Positions 17,424-27,354 of a DNA stretch of 64,000 nucleotides are shown here, one piece after another. The notes under the pieces are model-generated. The model saw only the letters and a list, made by a program, of their open reading frames with translations, was not told where the DNA came from and searched no databases. The stretch's first letter is position 1. Every line of letters starts with the position of its first letter. The stretch spans positions 62,001 through 126,000 of the forward strand of contig JANQIX010000049.1 in assembly GCA_028281925.1 (NCBI GenBank), given 5' to 3'. Made by a program: the position numbers and the translations under genes. Source of the stretch: Alphaproteobacteria bacterium. Its GTDB lineage: Bacteria; Pseudomonadota; Alphaproteobacteria; DSM-16000; Inquilinaceae.

Positions 17424-18416
17424 ATGCGCGGTGAGGTTCCCGAACGGCTTGGATACCTGCTGGTCCCGCAATTCTCGATGATGTCCTTCACAGCATCGAT
17501 TGAGGCGTATCGCGCAGCCAACAGGGTCAGCGGCCGACAGCTCTATGATTGGCGGCTTTTCACTGTCGACGGGCAGCCGGTCGAAGGGGGCAACGGCATC
17601 GCCATCATGCCCCACAGCAAGATCAACACCACGGAAAAGCTGGACACGATCATCGTCTGCTCGGGGCTGGATCCGCAGAACTACCTCTTTCCGGAGGCGA
17701 TTGGGTGGCTGCGTCATTGGTCGAGCCGCGGGGCGGTGCTGGGTGGCCTCTGCAACGGCACATACCTGCTGGCGCAGGCTGGCCTCATAAGCAACTACCG
17801 GTGCACCGTGCACTGGGAAAACCTGCCAGGCTTTCTCGAGACCTATCCCGATCTGGACGTTTCGATGAAAGTCTTTGAGGTGGAGCGCAACCGCTTCACC
17901 TGCGCCGGTGGTACAGCGGCGCTGGACATGACGCTGCATCTGATCGGCGAGCAGCATGGCGCGTCGATGAAAGCGGCCGTGTCAGAGCAGTTCGTTCACA
18001 CCATGGTGCGGGAAGGGGCAGCGCCGCAGCGCATGGACCTGCGCCAGCGGATTGGCGTCAGCCATCCCAAGCTGTTGGCCGCCATCCGAGAGATCGAAGG
18101 CCATCTGGATGAGCCGCTGTCGCGCAGGGACCTGGCCGATCGGGTCGGGCTGTCGACACGCCAGCTTGAGCGCCTGTTCCGCGTCTATATGGGCCAGACG
18201 CCGACCCGATACTATCTGGAGGCCCGCCTGCGCCACGCAAGGCAGCTGCTGGCACAGACGTCGCTGTCCATCCTTGAGGTCGCGCTGGCGTCGGGCTTCG
18301 CCTCGGCATCACATTTCGCCAAGAGCTATCGGGCGCTGTTCGGCCATCCGCCGCGCCATGAACGGGCGCTTCCGACGCCCGTGGCCGTGCAGGCCGGCCG
18401 GCGCGCTGCGACCTGA
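17424..18416 (+). CDS. GlxA-type AraC-family transcriptional regulator
   Basis: The 330-residue protein has an N-terminal DJ-1/PfpI-like domain (residues 8-180; nucleophile-elbow-like GGLCNGTYLLAQAGL near 110) and a C-terminal AraC helix-turn-helix pair (about 225-315, including DLADRVGLSTRQLERLFR and ALASGFASASHFAKSYRALFG). Such GlxA-type regulators often sense amino acids or quaternary amines such as arginine or glycine betaine. No metabolic target gene adjoins it, so the ligand cannot be inferred. It converges on the Crp/Fnr gene. Confidence 0.85.
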   Translation: MRGEVPERLGYLLVPQFSMMSFTASIEAYRAANRVSGRQLYDWRLFTVDGQPVEGGNGIAIMPHSKINTTEKLDTIIVCSGLDPQNYLFPEAIGWLRHWSSRGAVLGGLCNGTYLLAQAGLISNYRCTVHWENLPGFLETYPDLDVSMKVFEVERNRFTCAGGTAALDMTLHLIGEQHGASMKAAVSEQFVHTMVREGAAPQRMDLRQRIGVSHPKLLAAIREIEGHLDEPLSRRDLADRVGLSTRQLERLFRVYMGQTPTRYYLEARLRHARQLLAQTSLSILEVALASGFASASHFAKSYRALFGHPPRHERALPTPVAVQAGRRAAT

Positions 18417-18466
18417 AAGACCGGCCCCTAAAAGACCGGCCGCGGGACCAAGCGTACCAACGCCAA

Positions 18467-19162
18467 TCAGCCCCGCACGTCCTCCACCATCTCTTCAAGC
18501 TGGTGGTAGTCCTCGACCAGAAGATGGTCGCTATGGCGGGTCACCAGGCCGTCGCGGGCCAGCTCGCTCAGCACGCGGGCCACCGTCTCCCGCGTCGTGC
18601 TCACGCGGCTGGCGATATCGCTGTGCACGGGGATGGGGCGCACTTTGGCCGACCCGTCTTCCTGCAGGTTGGGCTTGGCCAGGCGCAGGATCTCAGCATG
18701 GACCCGGTTGTTGGCGCCGAGCGTCGTCAGATCCATGATCCGCTCGGTGGCAAGGCGCACCATCTTCGCCAGCCTGCGGAAGACAACACTTGCCAGTTCA
18801 GGGTTCTCGGATACCACCTGCTGGAACAGCGATGGCGGCATGAAGGCGATTACCGTCTGTTTCAAGGCAAGCACGCTGGCCGACCGCGGTTCGCCGTCGA
18901 TGGCTGCGAGTTCCCCAAAGAAACCGCCTTCCTCGATATCGTCGAAGCTGACCTCACGCCCCGCGATGGAGAAATTGACGACGCGGACCCGGCCGGACGC
19001 AATGAAGCACACGTCGCGGCTGTCGTCGCGGCGGTCCAGGATCTGCTCGCCGGCGCCGAAGCGCCGCCACACACACTCTTTGCTGATTCTAGCCCGCTCT
19101 TCGCTGTTCAGGGCACGCATCAGCTCGATACTGTCAAGGGTATTGGGTTGAGCCTCCCCCAT
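18467..19162 (-). CDS. Crp/Fnr-family transcriptional regulator
   Basis: A 231-residue regulator with an N-terminal cyclic-nucleotide-type beta barrel (about 15-130, with GEQIL, GRVRVVN and GGFFGELAAIDGEPRSASV) and a C-terminal winged helix (IASRVSTTRETVARVLSEL near 185-205). The FGELA and RSA residues fit a cAMP-binding pocket. It lacks the N-terminal cysteine cluster of FNR, so it is not an oxygen-sensing Fe-S protein and is unlikely to be the regulator of the FNR box upstream of the hydrogenase genes. Confidence 0.88.
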   Translation of the reverse strand: MGEAQPNTLDSIELMRALNSEERARISKECVWRRFGAGEQILDRRDDSRDVCFIASGRVRVVNFSIAGREVSFDDIEEGGFFGELAAIDGEPRSASVLALKQTVIAFMPPSLFQQVVSENPELASVVFRRLAKMVRLATERIMDLTTLGANNRVHAEILRLAKPNLQEDGSAKVRPIPVHSDIASRVSTTRETVARVLSELARDGLVTRHSDHLLVEDYHQLEEMVEDVRG

Positions 19163-19353
19163 CGCCCTGCCTCACATTCTTTTGTGCCTTTGGTCCCTAC
19201 AATAGGCCCCTGCAGCCTCCCCGGCAAAGATGTTGATTCGCCACGGCTTGCGGACCGAACGCCGGCTGATCAAACGGGCAGCACGCAGTGCTTGCGGTGG
19301 CCGGCCGCAATGTCCACTTTGCTGTAATTGGTCAACGTTAGGCGCGAGCAACC

Positions 19354-20136
19354 GTGTCGGCCCAGAAAACCAGGCATACAGGGTCGCCGCGCGGGCGGCC
19401 GGTCATCATAGGTCCGCACCTGAGCTGGGGGGCGAGGCTGCGGGCCTACTTCCTCGCCGGCATTCTGGTGACGGCGCCGCTGTCGATCACGCTCTACCTT
19501 GCCTGGTTGTTCATCAACTTCATCGACAACCGCGTCGCGAGCCTCTTGCCGCAACGCTTCCACCCGGAAACCTACCTGCCGTTCGGCGTCCCGGGGATCG
19601 GCGTGCTTGTGGTCGTCCTGTTCCTGATTCTGATCGGATGGATGGCCGCCGGATATCTGGGCCGCATGATGCTGCGGTCGAGCGAGAATATCCTCGCGCG
19701 CATTCCGGCGGTGCGCACCATCTACGGCGCGGTCAAGCAAATCCTGGAAACGGTTCTGGCCAAACAGTCGTCGGCCTTCCGCGAGGTCGTGCTGATCGAG
19801 TACCCGCGGCGGGGTATCTGGGCGGTCGGGTTCATCACCGGCACCAGCCAGGCGCAGATCCAGGAACTGACCGACGACTCGATGGTGAACATATTCTTGC
19901 CGACGACGCCCAATCCCACATCCGGGTTCCTGCTGTTCGTGCCCAATCGCGATGTCATCCGCCTGAACATCACCATCGAGGAGGGGATCAAGCTGGTTGT
20001 GTCGGCAGGGATCGTGACGCCGTCCCAATCGGGGAACGCTGAGCCCCAGCCATTGCCGGCTCCCGTCACGCCGGTTGCCAAGACCGCAGGCAGGCGCGTC
20101 ACCGCTCGAGCGGCCGGTCAACCCGATCGCAGATAG
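19354..20136 (+). CDS. DUF502 family membrane protein
   Basis: 260 residues with two transmembrane helices (about 30-52 and 75-98), then a soluble domain with the conserved IPAVRTIYGAVKQILETV and FVPNRDVI...TIEEG patterns that mark DUF502. Its molecular role is unknown. GTG at 19354 is the apparent start. The C-terminal 19 bp overlap the convergent recG gene, and the tail is a basic, proline-rich stretch. Confidence 0.85.
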   Translation: MSAQKTRHTGSPRGRPVIIGPHLSWGARLRAYFLAGILVTAPLSITLYLAWLFINFIDNRVASLLPQRFHPETYLPFGVPGIGVLVVVLFLILIGWMAAGYLGRMMLRSSENILARIPAVRTIYGAVKQILETVLAKQSSAFREVVLIEYPRRGIWAVGFITGTSQAQIQELTDDSMVNIFLPTTPNPTSGFLLFVPNRDVIRLNITIEEGIKLVVSAGIVTPSQSGNAEPQPLPAPVTPVAKTAGRRVTARAAGQPDRR

Positions 20137-22217
20137 CGCACGGCGGCATCTCGTTCGAACAGATACAGCAACACGCGCAGGGCCTTCCCGCGATCCTGGG
20201 CCAGGTCCGGATCGCGGGACAGGGCCAGCAGCGCATCGTCCCGCGCCGCGGCGATCAGATCGGCATGCTGGGCCAGATCAGCGAGCCGCAACTTCGGCAA
20301 GCCGGACTGGCGCGTGCCCAACACCTCACCCGCGCCGCGCAACCGCAGATCCTCTTCGGCGATGGCAAAGCCGTCCTCCGTCTGCCGCAGGGTCTTCAGG
20401 CGCGCCTTCGCCACTTCGCCCAGTGGCGGCTGATAAAGAAGGATACAGACCGAGTCGGCCGTACCCCGGCCGATTCGCCCACGCAGCTGATGAAGCTGGG
20501 CCAGCCCGAACCGCTCCGCATGCTCTACGATCAGCACATTGGCCGCAGGCACATCGACGCCCACCTCAATCACTGTCGTTGCGACCAGGATATCGACACG
20601 CCGGCCCGTCAGATCGCCTTCATCTCTGGCGAAGGCGGCGATGGCGGCATCGCGCTCGCCAGCCTTCATGCGCCCATGGACTAGGCCGACCCGCTCGCCG
20701 AAATGCTGGCCCAGCACCTCATGTCGTTCCCGCGCGGTGGCCAGGTCCAGATCTTCGCTCTCATCCACCAGCGGGCAGACCCAGAAGATCTTCGCCCCTT
20801 CAGACAGCTTGCGGCCGACTGCGGCCAGTACGTCGTCCAGCCTGTCGAGCGAGACGGTCCGAGTGTCCACCGGCCGGCGGCCGGGCGGCTTCTCCATCAG
20901 CCGCGATACGTCCATGTCGCCATAAGCCGTGAGCTGCAGCGTTCGGGGAATGGGGGTTGCGGTCATCACCAGGATGTCGACGGCCGTGCCCTTGACCGAG
21001 ATCGCGAGCCGCTGATCAACGCCGAACCGGTGCTGCTCGTCTATCACGGCGAATGCCAGATCGCGGAACGCTACGTCTTCTTGCAGCAGCGCGTGCGTTC
21101 CGACCGCCAGAGCCGTGTCGCCCTCGGCGATCCGCTTCAGGATCTCCGCCCGACCGCGTCCCTTGTCCCGCCCCGTCAGAATGTCGACGCGCACCGGAAC
21201 GGGTTCCAGCAGGCGGGTGATCGTGGCGAAGTGCTGTCTTGCAAGGATCTCCGTCGGGGCCAAGAGCACGGCCTGCGCACCCGTTTCGACCGCCGACAGC
21301 ATGGCCAGCAGGGCGACCACCGTCTTGCCGCTGCCGACATCGCCTTGCAGCAGCCGCAGCATCCGAAAGGCCGAAGCCATGTCGCCCCGAATCTCGGCCA
21401 GTGCAGTGCTCTGAGCGCCGGTGAGCGCAAAGGGCAGGGCGCTCCGAACCGGCTCCGTCAGTCGACCGTCACCGCTTGTCGGGCGACCGGGACGGCGGCG
21501 CCAGGCATTCCGGACGACCGCCAGTGCCGTTTGATTGGCCAGCAGTTCGTCGTAGGCAAGTCGGGCACGTGCCGGTGCCGTAGCCTCCAGGTCCATGCCG
21601 GCTTGCGGCTGATGGCTCTGCCGGATGGCCGTTTGCCAGTCCGGCCAGCCTCGGGCTTTCAGCAGTCCGGCGTCTATCCATTCCGGCAGGGGCGGGGCTG
21701 CGGCAAGGGCGGCTTCGATCGTCCGCCGCAGGGTCTTCGGCGTCAGTCCCGCCGTAAGCGGATACTGCGGTTCGACCGAGGCGACCTGCTCCAGCTCCTC
21801 AACTGGCGCGATGTGGTCTGGGTGGACCATCTGCACCATCTCTTGGAAACGATCAGCGCGCCCGCTCACCACCCGGCGTTCGCCGACCGGCAGCGTGCGC
21901 ATCAGCCAATCCGTCTTGCCGTGGAAATAGACCAGGTCCAGGCCGCCACTGTCGTCATGGCAGCGCACGCGATAGGGTCTCCGGCCGCTGCCCGGCTGGT
22001 GGCCGTCCACCGTCACCACCAGCGTTACAAGGTCGCCCTGCCGGATCGATGCGACGGCAGCGATGGTCCGACGATCCACCAGGCCGGTCGGCAGATGCCA
22101 CAGAAGATCGACCAGCCGCGGCCCCGCGAGCTTGGCGATCGACCGTGCCGTCTTCTGGCCGATCCCCGACAGGCCGCCGACATCCGTAAAGAGGGGATAG
22201 AGGATTTGCGGGCGCAT
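20118..22217 (-). CDS. recG: ATP-dependent DNA helicase RecG
   Basis: SF2 helicase that reverses stalled replication forks and branch-migrates Holliday junctions. The 699-residue length is typical. An OB-fold wedge domain (about 60-140) precedes Walker A GDVGSGKT (292-299) and the DEQH box (393-396). Motif VI appears as QLRGRIGRGT and is followed by the RecG C-terminal signature region (RLRGAGEVLGTRQSG). It is divergent from sdhE with a 50-bp gap. Confidence 0.97.
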   Translation of the reverse strand: MRPQILYPLFTDVGGLSGIGQKTARSIAKLAGPRLVDLLWHLPTGLVDRRTIAAVASIRQGDLVTLVVTVDGHQPGSGRRPYRVRCHDDSGGLDLVYFHGKTDWLMRTLPVGERRVVSGRADRFQEMVQMVHPDHIAPVEELEQVASVEPQYPLTAGLTPKTLRRTIEAALAAAPPLPEWIDAGLLKARGWPDWQTAIRQSHQPQAGMDLEATAPARARLAYDELLANQTALAVVRNAWRRRPGRPTSGDGRLTEPVRSALPFALTGAQSTALAEIRGDMASAFRMLRLLQGDVGSGKTVVALLAMLSAVETGAQAVLLAPTEILARQHFATITRLLEPVPVRVDILTGRDKGRGRAEILKRIAEGDTALAVGTHALLQEDVAFRDLAFAVIDEQHRFGVDQRLAISVKGTAVDILVMTATPIPRTLQLTAYGDMDVSRLMEKPPGRRPVDTRTVSLDRLDDVLAAVGRKLSEGAKIFWVCPLVDESEDLDLATARERHEVLGQHFGERVGLVHGRMKAGERDAAIAAFARDEGDLTGRRVDILVATTVIEVGVDVPAANVLIVEHAERFGLAQLHQLRGRIGRGTADSVCILLYQPPLGEVAKARLKTLRQTEDGFAIAEEDLRLRGAGEVLGTRQSGLPKLRLADLAQHADLIAAARDDALLALSRDPDLAQDRGKALRVLLYLFERDAAVRYLRSG

Positions 22218-22267
22218 CGGCCGAAGTCTATATCCACAAACTGATCAGCAAAGCACAGGGGCGTCCC

Positions 22268-22555
22268 ATGAACGCGGACGGGGAACCGTTATCCGACGGA
22301 GATCGCCGGCGACAATTACGATTTCGCAGTTGGCACCGCGGCACGCGTGAGGCAGACCTGCTGCTCGGTTCCTTCGCGGACCGCTATCTTGAGACCTTCG
22401 ACCGTCCGCAGCTGGAGCGCTATGCGGTCTTGCTGGAAGTTGCAGACCCCGATCTCTGGGACTGGCTGGTCGGAATGGCACCGACGCCGCCGGAATTCGA
22501 GACCGATGTCATGCAGTTGCTGCGCCAGCATAAGCTGACGGAGCGCTTTGTCTGA
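22268..22555 (+). CDS. sdhE: Succinate dehydrogenase assembly factor SdhE
   Basis: A 95-residue helical protein that promotes covalent FAD attachment to the succinate dehydrogenase flavoprotein. It shows the family RGxxE motif at 24-28, within RSWHRGTREADLLLG, plus the LLE..D.DL..W motif (62-75). The size fits. The start of mfd follows 17 bp downstream on the same strand, and sdhE next to recG/mfd is a known alphaproteobacterial arrangement. Confidence 0.93.
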   Translation: MNADGEPLSDGDRRRQLRFRSWHRGTREADLLLGSFADRYLETFDRPQLERYAVLLEVADPDLWDWLVGMAPTPPEFETDVMQLLRQHKLTERFV

Positions 22556-22572
22556 ACCAGGGCTGTCCTCCC

Positions 22573-25500
22573 GTGCCGGACCTTCCCATCGATATCTCTG
22601 CCGGACGGCGGACGCTGCTTGCCGGCTCCCCCGAAGGTCAGGACGCCCGCCTGATCGCGCAGCTTGCCGAACAGGCTGGCAGTCGCGGCGTGCTGCACGT
22701 GGCACTGGACGATGCGCGCATGGCGCGCCTTGCGCAATCGGTTGCCTTCTTCCACCCCGGTCTGGAGGTGATCAGCTTCCCGGCCTGGGATTGCCTTCCC
22801 TACGACCGGGTGTCGCCGAACCCTGAGATCGTCAGCCGCCGGATCGGCGTGCTCTCACGGTTGGCCACGTCGGAGCAACGAAAGGGGGCAGCGCCCCGAC
22901 TGGTGCTGACAACGGTCAACGCGCTGCTGCAGCGAATTCCACCGGCTGCGGTCTTCGCCGCAGCGGCGTTCGAGATCCGGGCCGGTGCCAGGTTCGATTT
23001 GGACGCCTTCAACGCCTTTGTCGCCAGGCAGGGATACACAAGAACGCAGACCGTCAGGGAACCGGGCGAACTGGCGGTGCGCGGCGGTATCATCGATATC
23101 TGGCCCCCCGGACGCGCAGAGCCGGTCCGGCTCGATTTGTTCGGCGATGAGATCGAGGCCATCCGGTCCTTCGATCCCATGACCCAGCGGACGACGGGAC
23201 CTGCGGACCGGGCCGACCTTCGGCCGATGAGCGAACTCACCCTGGATCCGGAGTCGATCGCGCGTTTCCGCTCCGCCTATCGTGCCGAATTCGGGGCTGT
23301 CACCGGAACGGATCCGCTCTATGAGGCCGTCAGCGAAGGCCGGCGGTACATCGGCATGGAGCACTGGCTGCCGCTGTTCCATGAGCGGATGGCGATGCTG
23401 CCCGATTACCTGCCCGGGGCCGGTCTCTCGCTGGATCATCAGGCCGAAGACGCGGTGGCGGCGCGACTGCAGCAGGTGGCCGAGTTCCATGAAGCCAGGG
23501 CCATGATGCAACAGGCCAAGGGCGCGGATGAGGCCACGCTCTACAAGCCGCTGCCGGCGGACAGCCTGTATCTTTCCGAAGGGGAATGGACCGACCTGCT
23601 GCAGAGTCGGACCGTCTTTGCCCACTCGCCATTCGCCCCGCTTCCCGGTGCCGACGCAGTCGAGGGTGGTGCGCGCAAGGGGCGGGATTTCGCCGATGCG
23701 CGGGCCAAGGCCGATACCAACGTGTTCGATGCCGTGCGTGACCACGTGTCGTCCCTGATGGATGCGGGGCGGCGCGTGATCGTGGCCGGCTACTCCGCCG
23801 GCACCCGCGAACGGTTGGGGGCGCTGCTGCGTGATCATGGGCTGAAAGATCAGGCGGCCGCGGAGACCTGGCCCGAAGCGATGGACTGGCCTGCCCGGCG
23901 TGTCGTGCTGGCGGTCTTGCCGCTGGAATCCGGATTTGCCGCCCAGGACGTGGCTGTTGTCACAGAGCAGGATATCCTGGGCGACCGCCTGGCCCGCCCA
24001 GCCCGCCGCAAGCGCCGCGCCGACAATTTCATCGCCGAGGTTTCGGGTCTGTCGACCGGGGATCTCGTCGTCCATGCCGAACACGGCATCGGTCGGTACC
24101 AGGGGCTCGAAACGCTCACCGTCTCCGGCGCACCCCATGACTGCCTGCGCCTGATCTATGCCGACAACGACAAGCTGTTCGTGCCGGTTGAGAATATCGA
24201 GGTGCTGTCGCGCTTCGGCTCGGAAGATGCCGGCGTCGCCTTGGACAAGCTGGGCGGCGCGGGTTGGCAAGCCAGGAAGGCGCGGGTCAAGCGCCGCCTG
24301 AAGGATATGGCTGAGGCCCTGGTCCGACTGGCGGCACAGCGGTCGCTGTGCGAGACGACGCCGCAATCTCCGCCCTCTGGGCTTTACGACGAGTTTTCCG
24401 CCCGTTTTCCCTATCCGGAGACGGACGATCAGGTTCAGGCCATCGATCAGGTGATCGAAGACCTCGCCACCGGACGGCCGATGGATCGCCTGATCTGCGG
24501 CGATGTGGGTTTCGGCAAGACGGAGGTGGCGCTGCGGGCCGCCTTCATCGCCGCCGCCAACAGCCAACAGGTGGCCGTCGTGGTGCCGACGACCCTGCTG
24601 GCACGCCAGCATTTTCGCACTTTTCAGGACCGCTTCCGAGGCTTCCCCATCAGGGTGGAGCACCTGTCGCGGATGGTGTCGGCGAAAGACGCCAAGCAGG
24701 TGCGGGACGGGCTGAGGGACGGGTCCGTCGATATCATCGTCGGCACCCATGCTCTGTTGTCCAAGACCGTTGCATTCAAACGCCTCGGCCTCTTGATCGT
24801 CGACGAAGAACAGCATTTCGGCGTCAAGCAGAAGGAGCGGCTGAAAGAGCTGGCCGCCGACGTCCATGTGTTGACCCTGACCGCCACACCCATCCCCCGG
24901 ACGCTGCAGCTCGCCCTGGCCGGCGTGCGCGAATTGTCGCTGATCGCCACGCCGCCGGTCGACCGGCTGGCCGTCCGGACATTCGTCCTGCCGTATGACC
25001 CCGTGATCGTGCGCGAGGCGATCATGCGCGAGCACTTCCGGGGCGGTCAGACCTACTATGTGTGCCCGCGAATCGACGACCTGGACGGCGTGCTGGAGTC
25101 GCTGAAGCGGTTGGTGCCGGAGGTCAAGGTCGCCGTGGCCCATGGCCGGATGGCTCCCAGCGTCCTGGAGAATGTCATGACCGACTTCTACGAAGGTCGG
25201 TTCGACATCCTGCTCTCCACAACGATCGTTGAGAGTGGGCTGGACATTCCATCGGCCAACACGTTGATTCTGCACAGGTCGGACATGTTTGGCCTGTCAC
25301 AGCTCTATCAGCTGCGCGGCAGGATCGGCCGATCGAAAGTCCGTGGATACGCCTATCTGACCTATTCCAGCCGTCGCCCCCTGTCCGCCGCCGCGGTGCA
25401 GCGGCTGCATGTCATCGACACCCTCGACACGCTGGGCGCGGGATTCACCCTTGCAAGCCACGACCTGGACATACGCGGTGCCGGAAACCTGCTGGGTGAG

Positions 25501-26058
25501 GAGCAGTCGGGCCATATCCGCGAAGTCGGGATGGAGCTCTATCAGCAGATGCTGGAAGATGCCGTAGCGGCGGCACGGCGCGGCGAGCTGACCGGCATCG
25601 AGGAGGAGGGGTGGACACCGTCCATCCATCTGGGCATGCCTGTGCTGATTCCGGAAACCTACATCGCAGACCTGGAAATCCGCCTGGACATCTATCGGCG
25701 GATCGCAAAGCTGGTCGATCATGCGGAGATCGAGGGCTTTGCCGCTGAGCTGATCGATCGGTTCGGTGCCCTGCCCGCTGAGGTGGACAACTTGCTGGCA
25801 GTGATCGGACTGAAACGGCAATGCAAGGCCGCCGGCATCGAGAGGCTGGAAGCGGGTCCGAAGGGCGCGGTCATTCAGTTCCGCAACAACATCTTCGCCA
25901 ACCCGGAAAAGCTGGTTCGCTATGTGCAAAAGCAGCACGGTGCCGCGAAGATACGGCCCGACCATCGGCTGGTGCTGATGCGGCCCTGGTCGAACCCGGC
26001 AAATCGCATGAAGGGCGTTGCCCGCATGGTGGACGAATTGGTGGGGCTTGCGACCTGA
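22573..26058 (+). CDS. mfd: Transcription-repair coupling factor Mfd
   Basis: This 1161-residue DNA translocase removes RNA polymerase stalled at lesions and recruits UvrA. The N-terminal UvrB-like region includes FPAWDCLPYDR near residue 70; an RNA polymerase-interacting domain with VHAEHGIGRYQGL lies near 500; the RecG-like motor has Walker A GDVGFGKT (643-650) and DEEQH (744-748), and a QLRGRIGRS motif VI. A C-terminal TRCF domain follows. It starts at GTG 22573, close behind sdhE. Confidence 0.97.
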   Translation: MPDLPIDISAGRRTLLAGSPEGQDARLIAQLAEQAGSRGVLHVALDDARMARLAQSVAFFHPGLEVISFPAWDCLPYDRVSPNPEIVSRRIGVLSRLATSEQRKGAAPRLVLTTVNALLQRIPPAAVFAAAAFEIRAGARFDLDAFNAFVARQGYTRTQTVREPGELAVRGGIIDIWPPGRAEPVRLDLFGDEIEAIRSFDPMTQRTTGPADRADLRPMSELTLDPESIARFRSAYRAEFGAVTGTDPLYEAVSEGRRYIGMEHWLPLFHERMAMLPDYLPGAGLSLDHQAEDAVAARLQQVAEFHEARAMMQQAKGADEATLYKPLPADSLYLSEGEWTDLLQSRTVFAHSPFAPLPGADAVEGGARKGRDFADARAKADTNVFDAVRDHVSSLMDAGRRVIVAGYSAGTRERLGALLRDHGLKDQAAAETWPEAMDWPARRVVLAVLPLESGFAAQDVAVVTEQDILGDRLARPARRKRRADNFIAEVSGLSTGDLVVHAEHGIGRYQGLETLTVSGAPHDCLRLIYADNDKLFVPVENIEVLSRFGSEDAGVALDKLGGAGWQARKARVKRRLKDMAEALVRLAAQRSLCETTPQSPPSGLYDEFSARFPYPETDDQVQAIDQVIEDLATGRPMDRLICGDVGFGKTEVALRAAFIAAANSQQVAVVVPTTLLARQHFRTFQDRFRGFPIRVEHLSRMVSAKDAKQVRDGLRDGSVDIIVGTHALLSKTVAFKRLGLLIVDEEQHFGVKQKERLKELAADVHVLTLTATPIPRTLQLALAGVRELSLIATPPVDRLAVRTFVLPYDPVIVREAIMREHFRGGQTYYVCPRIDDLDGVLESLKRLVPEVKVAVAHGRMAPSVLENVMTDFYEGRFDILLSTTIVESGLDIPSANTLILHRSDMFGLSQLYQLRGRIGRSKVRGYAYLTYSSRRPLSAAAVQRLHVIDTLDTLGAGFTLASHDLDIRGAGNLLGEEQSGHIREVGMELYQQMLEDAVAAARRGELTGIEEEGWTPSIHLGMPVLIPETYIADLEIRLDIYRRIAKLVDHAEIEGFAAELIDRFGALPAEVDNLLAVIGLKRQCKAAGIERLEAGPKGAVIQFRNNIFANPEKLVRYVQKQHGAAKIRPDHRLVLMRPWSNPANRMKGVARMVDELVGLAT

Positions 26059-26092
26059 CCCTTGCCGGGGCCTGCGGGCGGTATTGCCGCTT

Positions 26093-26761
26093 TCACTCAA
26101 GACCTGCGATGGACGCACGCACGCGGGAGGCGGCAATGTCCAGAAGCGGTAGGTAGACCCGCGGCTCTTGCGCACCGGCGGCGGCAAACCGGCGGTCTAT
26201 GACCACGCAGGGGATGGCATGGATCCCGATGCGCCGCGCACTCGCGTCGGACGCCAGAACTGTCCTCTCCTCGCTGCGATTCGCCAGGAAAGCCAGCAGA
26301 TCCGCCCGATCCAGTCCGGCCTCACAACCAATATCGGCCAGCACGCCCAGATCCCCGATATCCAGCTGATACTGAAAGTGTGCCCGAAAGGTGCGGTCGA
26401 CCATGTCCGCCGCCGACAACCGGCGGGCAATCGCATAGCGAACCAGCCTGTGTGCGGCCAACGTGTTCAGCGGCCTGTCGATACGGTCGAGGTGGAGAAC
26501 GAGGCCTTCCGTTGCTGCTGCTTCGGATACAGCTGTATGGAGATCTCGGCCCCGCAACGGGTGGCGCGCCCGAACGGAACCGCCAGCCGCCGCCCGTCCG
26601 GCTGGTTTGGCGCGCGGCGGTGACAGCAGGAAAGGTTGCCAGTGGAGCTCCACCTGCGCCGGCTCACGCAAAGCGATCGCCCGTTCGAGCCGACGCTTGC
26701 CGATGAAGCACCAGGGGCAAGCGAAATCGAAGAAATAGTCCAGCCTCATTCGACTCAGCAC
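26093..26761 (-). CDS. FrnE-like DsbA-family oxidoreductase
   Basis: A 222-residue thioredoxin-fold protein with CPWC at 15-18 inside FACPWCFIGKRRLERA, the signature of the FrnE/2-hydroxychromene-2-carboxylate isomerase-like branch, and a cis-proline loop GIHAIPCVVIDRR near 185. No signal peptide, so cytoplasmic. The stretch after WQPFLL (about residues 50-75) reads unlike the family, while another frame there looks more family-like; compensating frameshifts or a sequencing error are possible (see findings). A later start at Met5 is also possible. Confidence 0.78.
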   Translation of the reverse strand: MLSRMRLDYFFDFACPWCFIGKRRLERAIALREPAQVELHWQPFLLSPPRAKPAGRAAAGGSVRARHPLRGRDLHTAVSEAAATEGLVLHLDRIDRPLNTLAAHRLVRYAIARRLSAADMVDRTFRAHFQYQLDIGDLGVLADIGCEAGLDRADLLAFLANRSEERTVLASDASARRIGIHAIPCVVIDRRFAAAGAQEPRVYLPLLDIAASRVRASIAGLE

Positions 26762-26914
26762 GACCCAATCAAACTCACCACCAGCGTAGCAGATATCGGC
26801 CCTGGTAACCCCGCGTCATCTGCTGCCGATCCTTGTTCGACGGAAATGGGCAGTAACAACGGAAGGGATTTGTTAACGGGGCGTGCCGGATTGTTGACGC
26901 TGTCCATTCCAGAG

Positions 26915-27346
26915 ATGGCCGTCCGGATGCCCTCGACCTCTTATCTGACCGAGAGAATTCACGACGCGCTGGCGCAGTCGGAGGGGGATCCCTTGCGTGC
27001 CAAGCGCCTTGTCCTGCAGTGGGCTGGGCGCGACGAACGGCTGCTCCGCATGCTGGTCGGCCCGCATATCCGCGCCATCATCGCCGATACCGTCGACCGT
27101 CATGCGGGAAAGCAGGCAAGGCCGCGTGCCGCGGCACCGAAGCGCGCTAAGGCGCCGGCCAAGATATCCCTCGATTCGGTGGTCGATCGTATGGGCGAGC
27201 GGTTCGGCGGTGCGGTGGAACCCCCGCGCGGCATGACGGCATTGCTGCATGGCGCGGGGTCGAAGGAGCATCACGCCGGCCAGCGTCACGCCGACAGTCT
27301 GCGCACTCTTGCTGTCGCCTTCGCGCGCAAACGCTTCGACCCCTAG
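26915..27346 (+). CDS. Conserved-looking hypothetical protein
   Basis: About 143 residues from ATG 26915 (Met at 26927 and 26846 also possible). The N-terminal 55 residues look helical (LTERIHDALAQSEG, RLVLQWAGRDERLLRMLVGPH), followed by a basic Ala/Arg/Lys-rich linker and a C-terminal segment ending AVAFARKRFDP. No membrane segment or enzymatic motif. Composition and codon use fit the neighbours. Function unknown. Confidence 0.6.
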   Translation: MAVRMPSTSYLTERIHDALAQSEGDPLRAKRLVLQWAGRDERLLRMLVGPHIRAIIADTVDRHAGKQARPRAAAPKRAKAPAKISLDSVVDRMGERFGGAVEPPRGMTALLHGAGSKEHHAGQRHADSLRTLAVAFARKRFDP

Positions 27347-27354
27347 GGCCGCCG

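Noticed and set aside
18467-19162. The Crp/Fnr protein as an oxygen-sensing FNR
   Set aside because: It has no N-terminal cysteine cluster for a [4Fe-4S] centre; only the general Crp/Fnr family call is supported.
22855-25275. Long open frame on the minus strand opposite mfd
   Set aside because: It is an antisense shadow of a clear mfd gene in GC-rich DNA; its sequence is Arg/His/Gln-rich with no domain.
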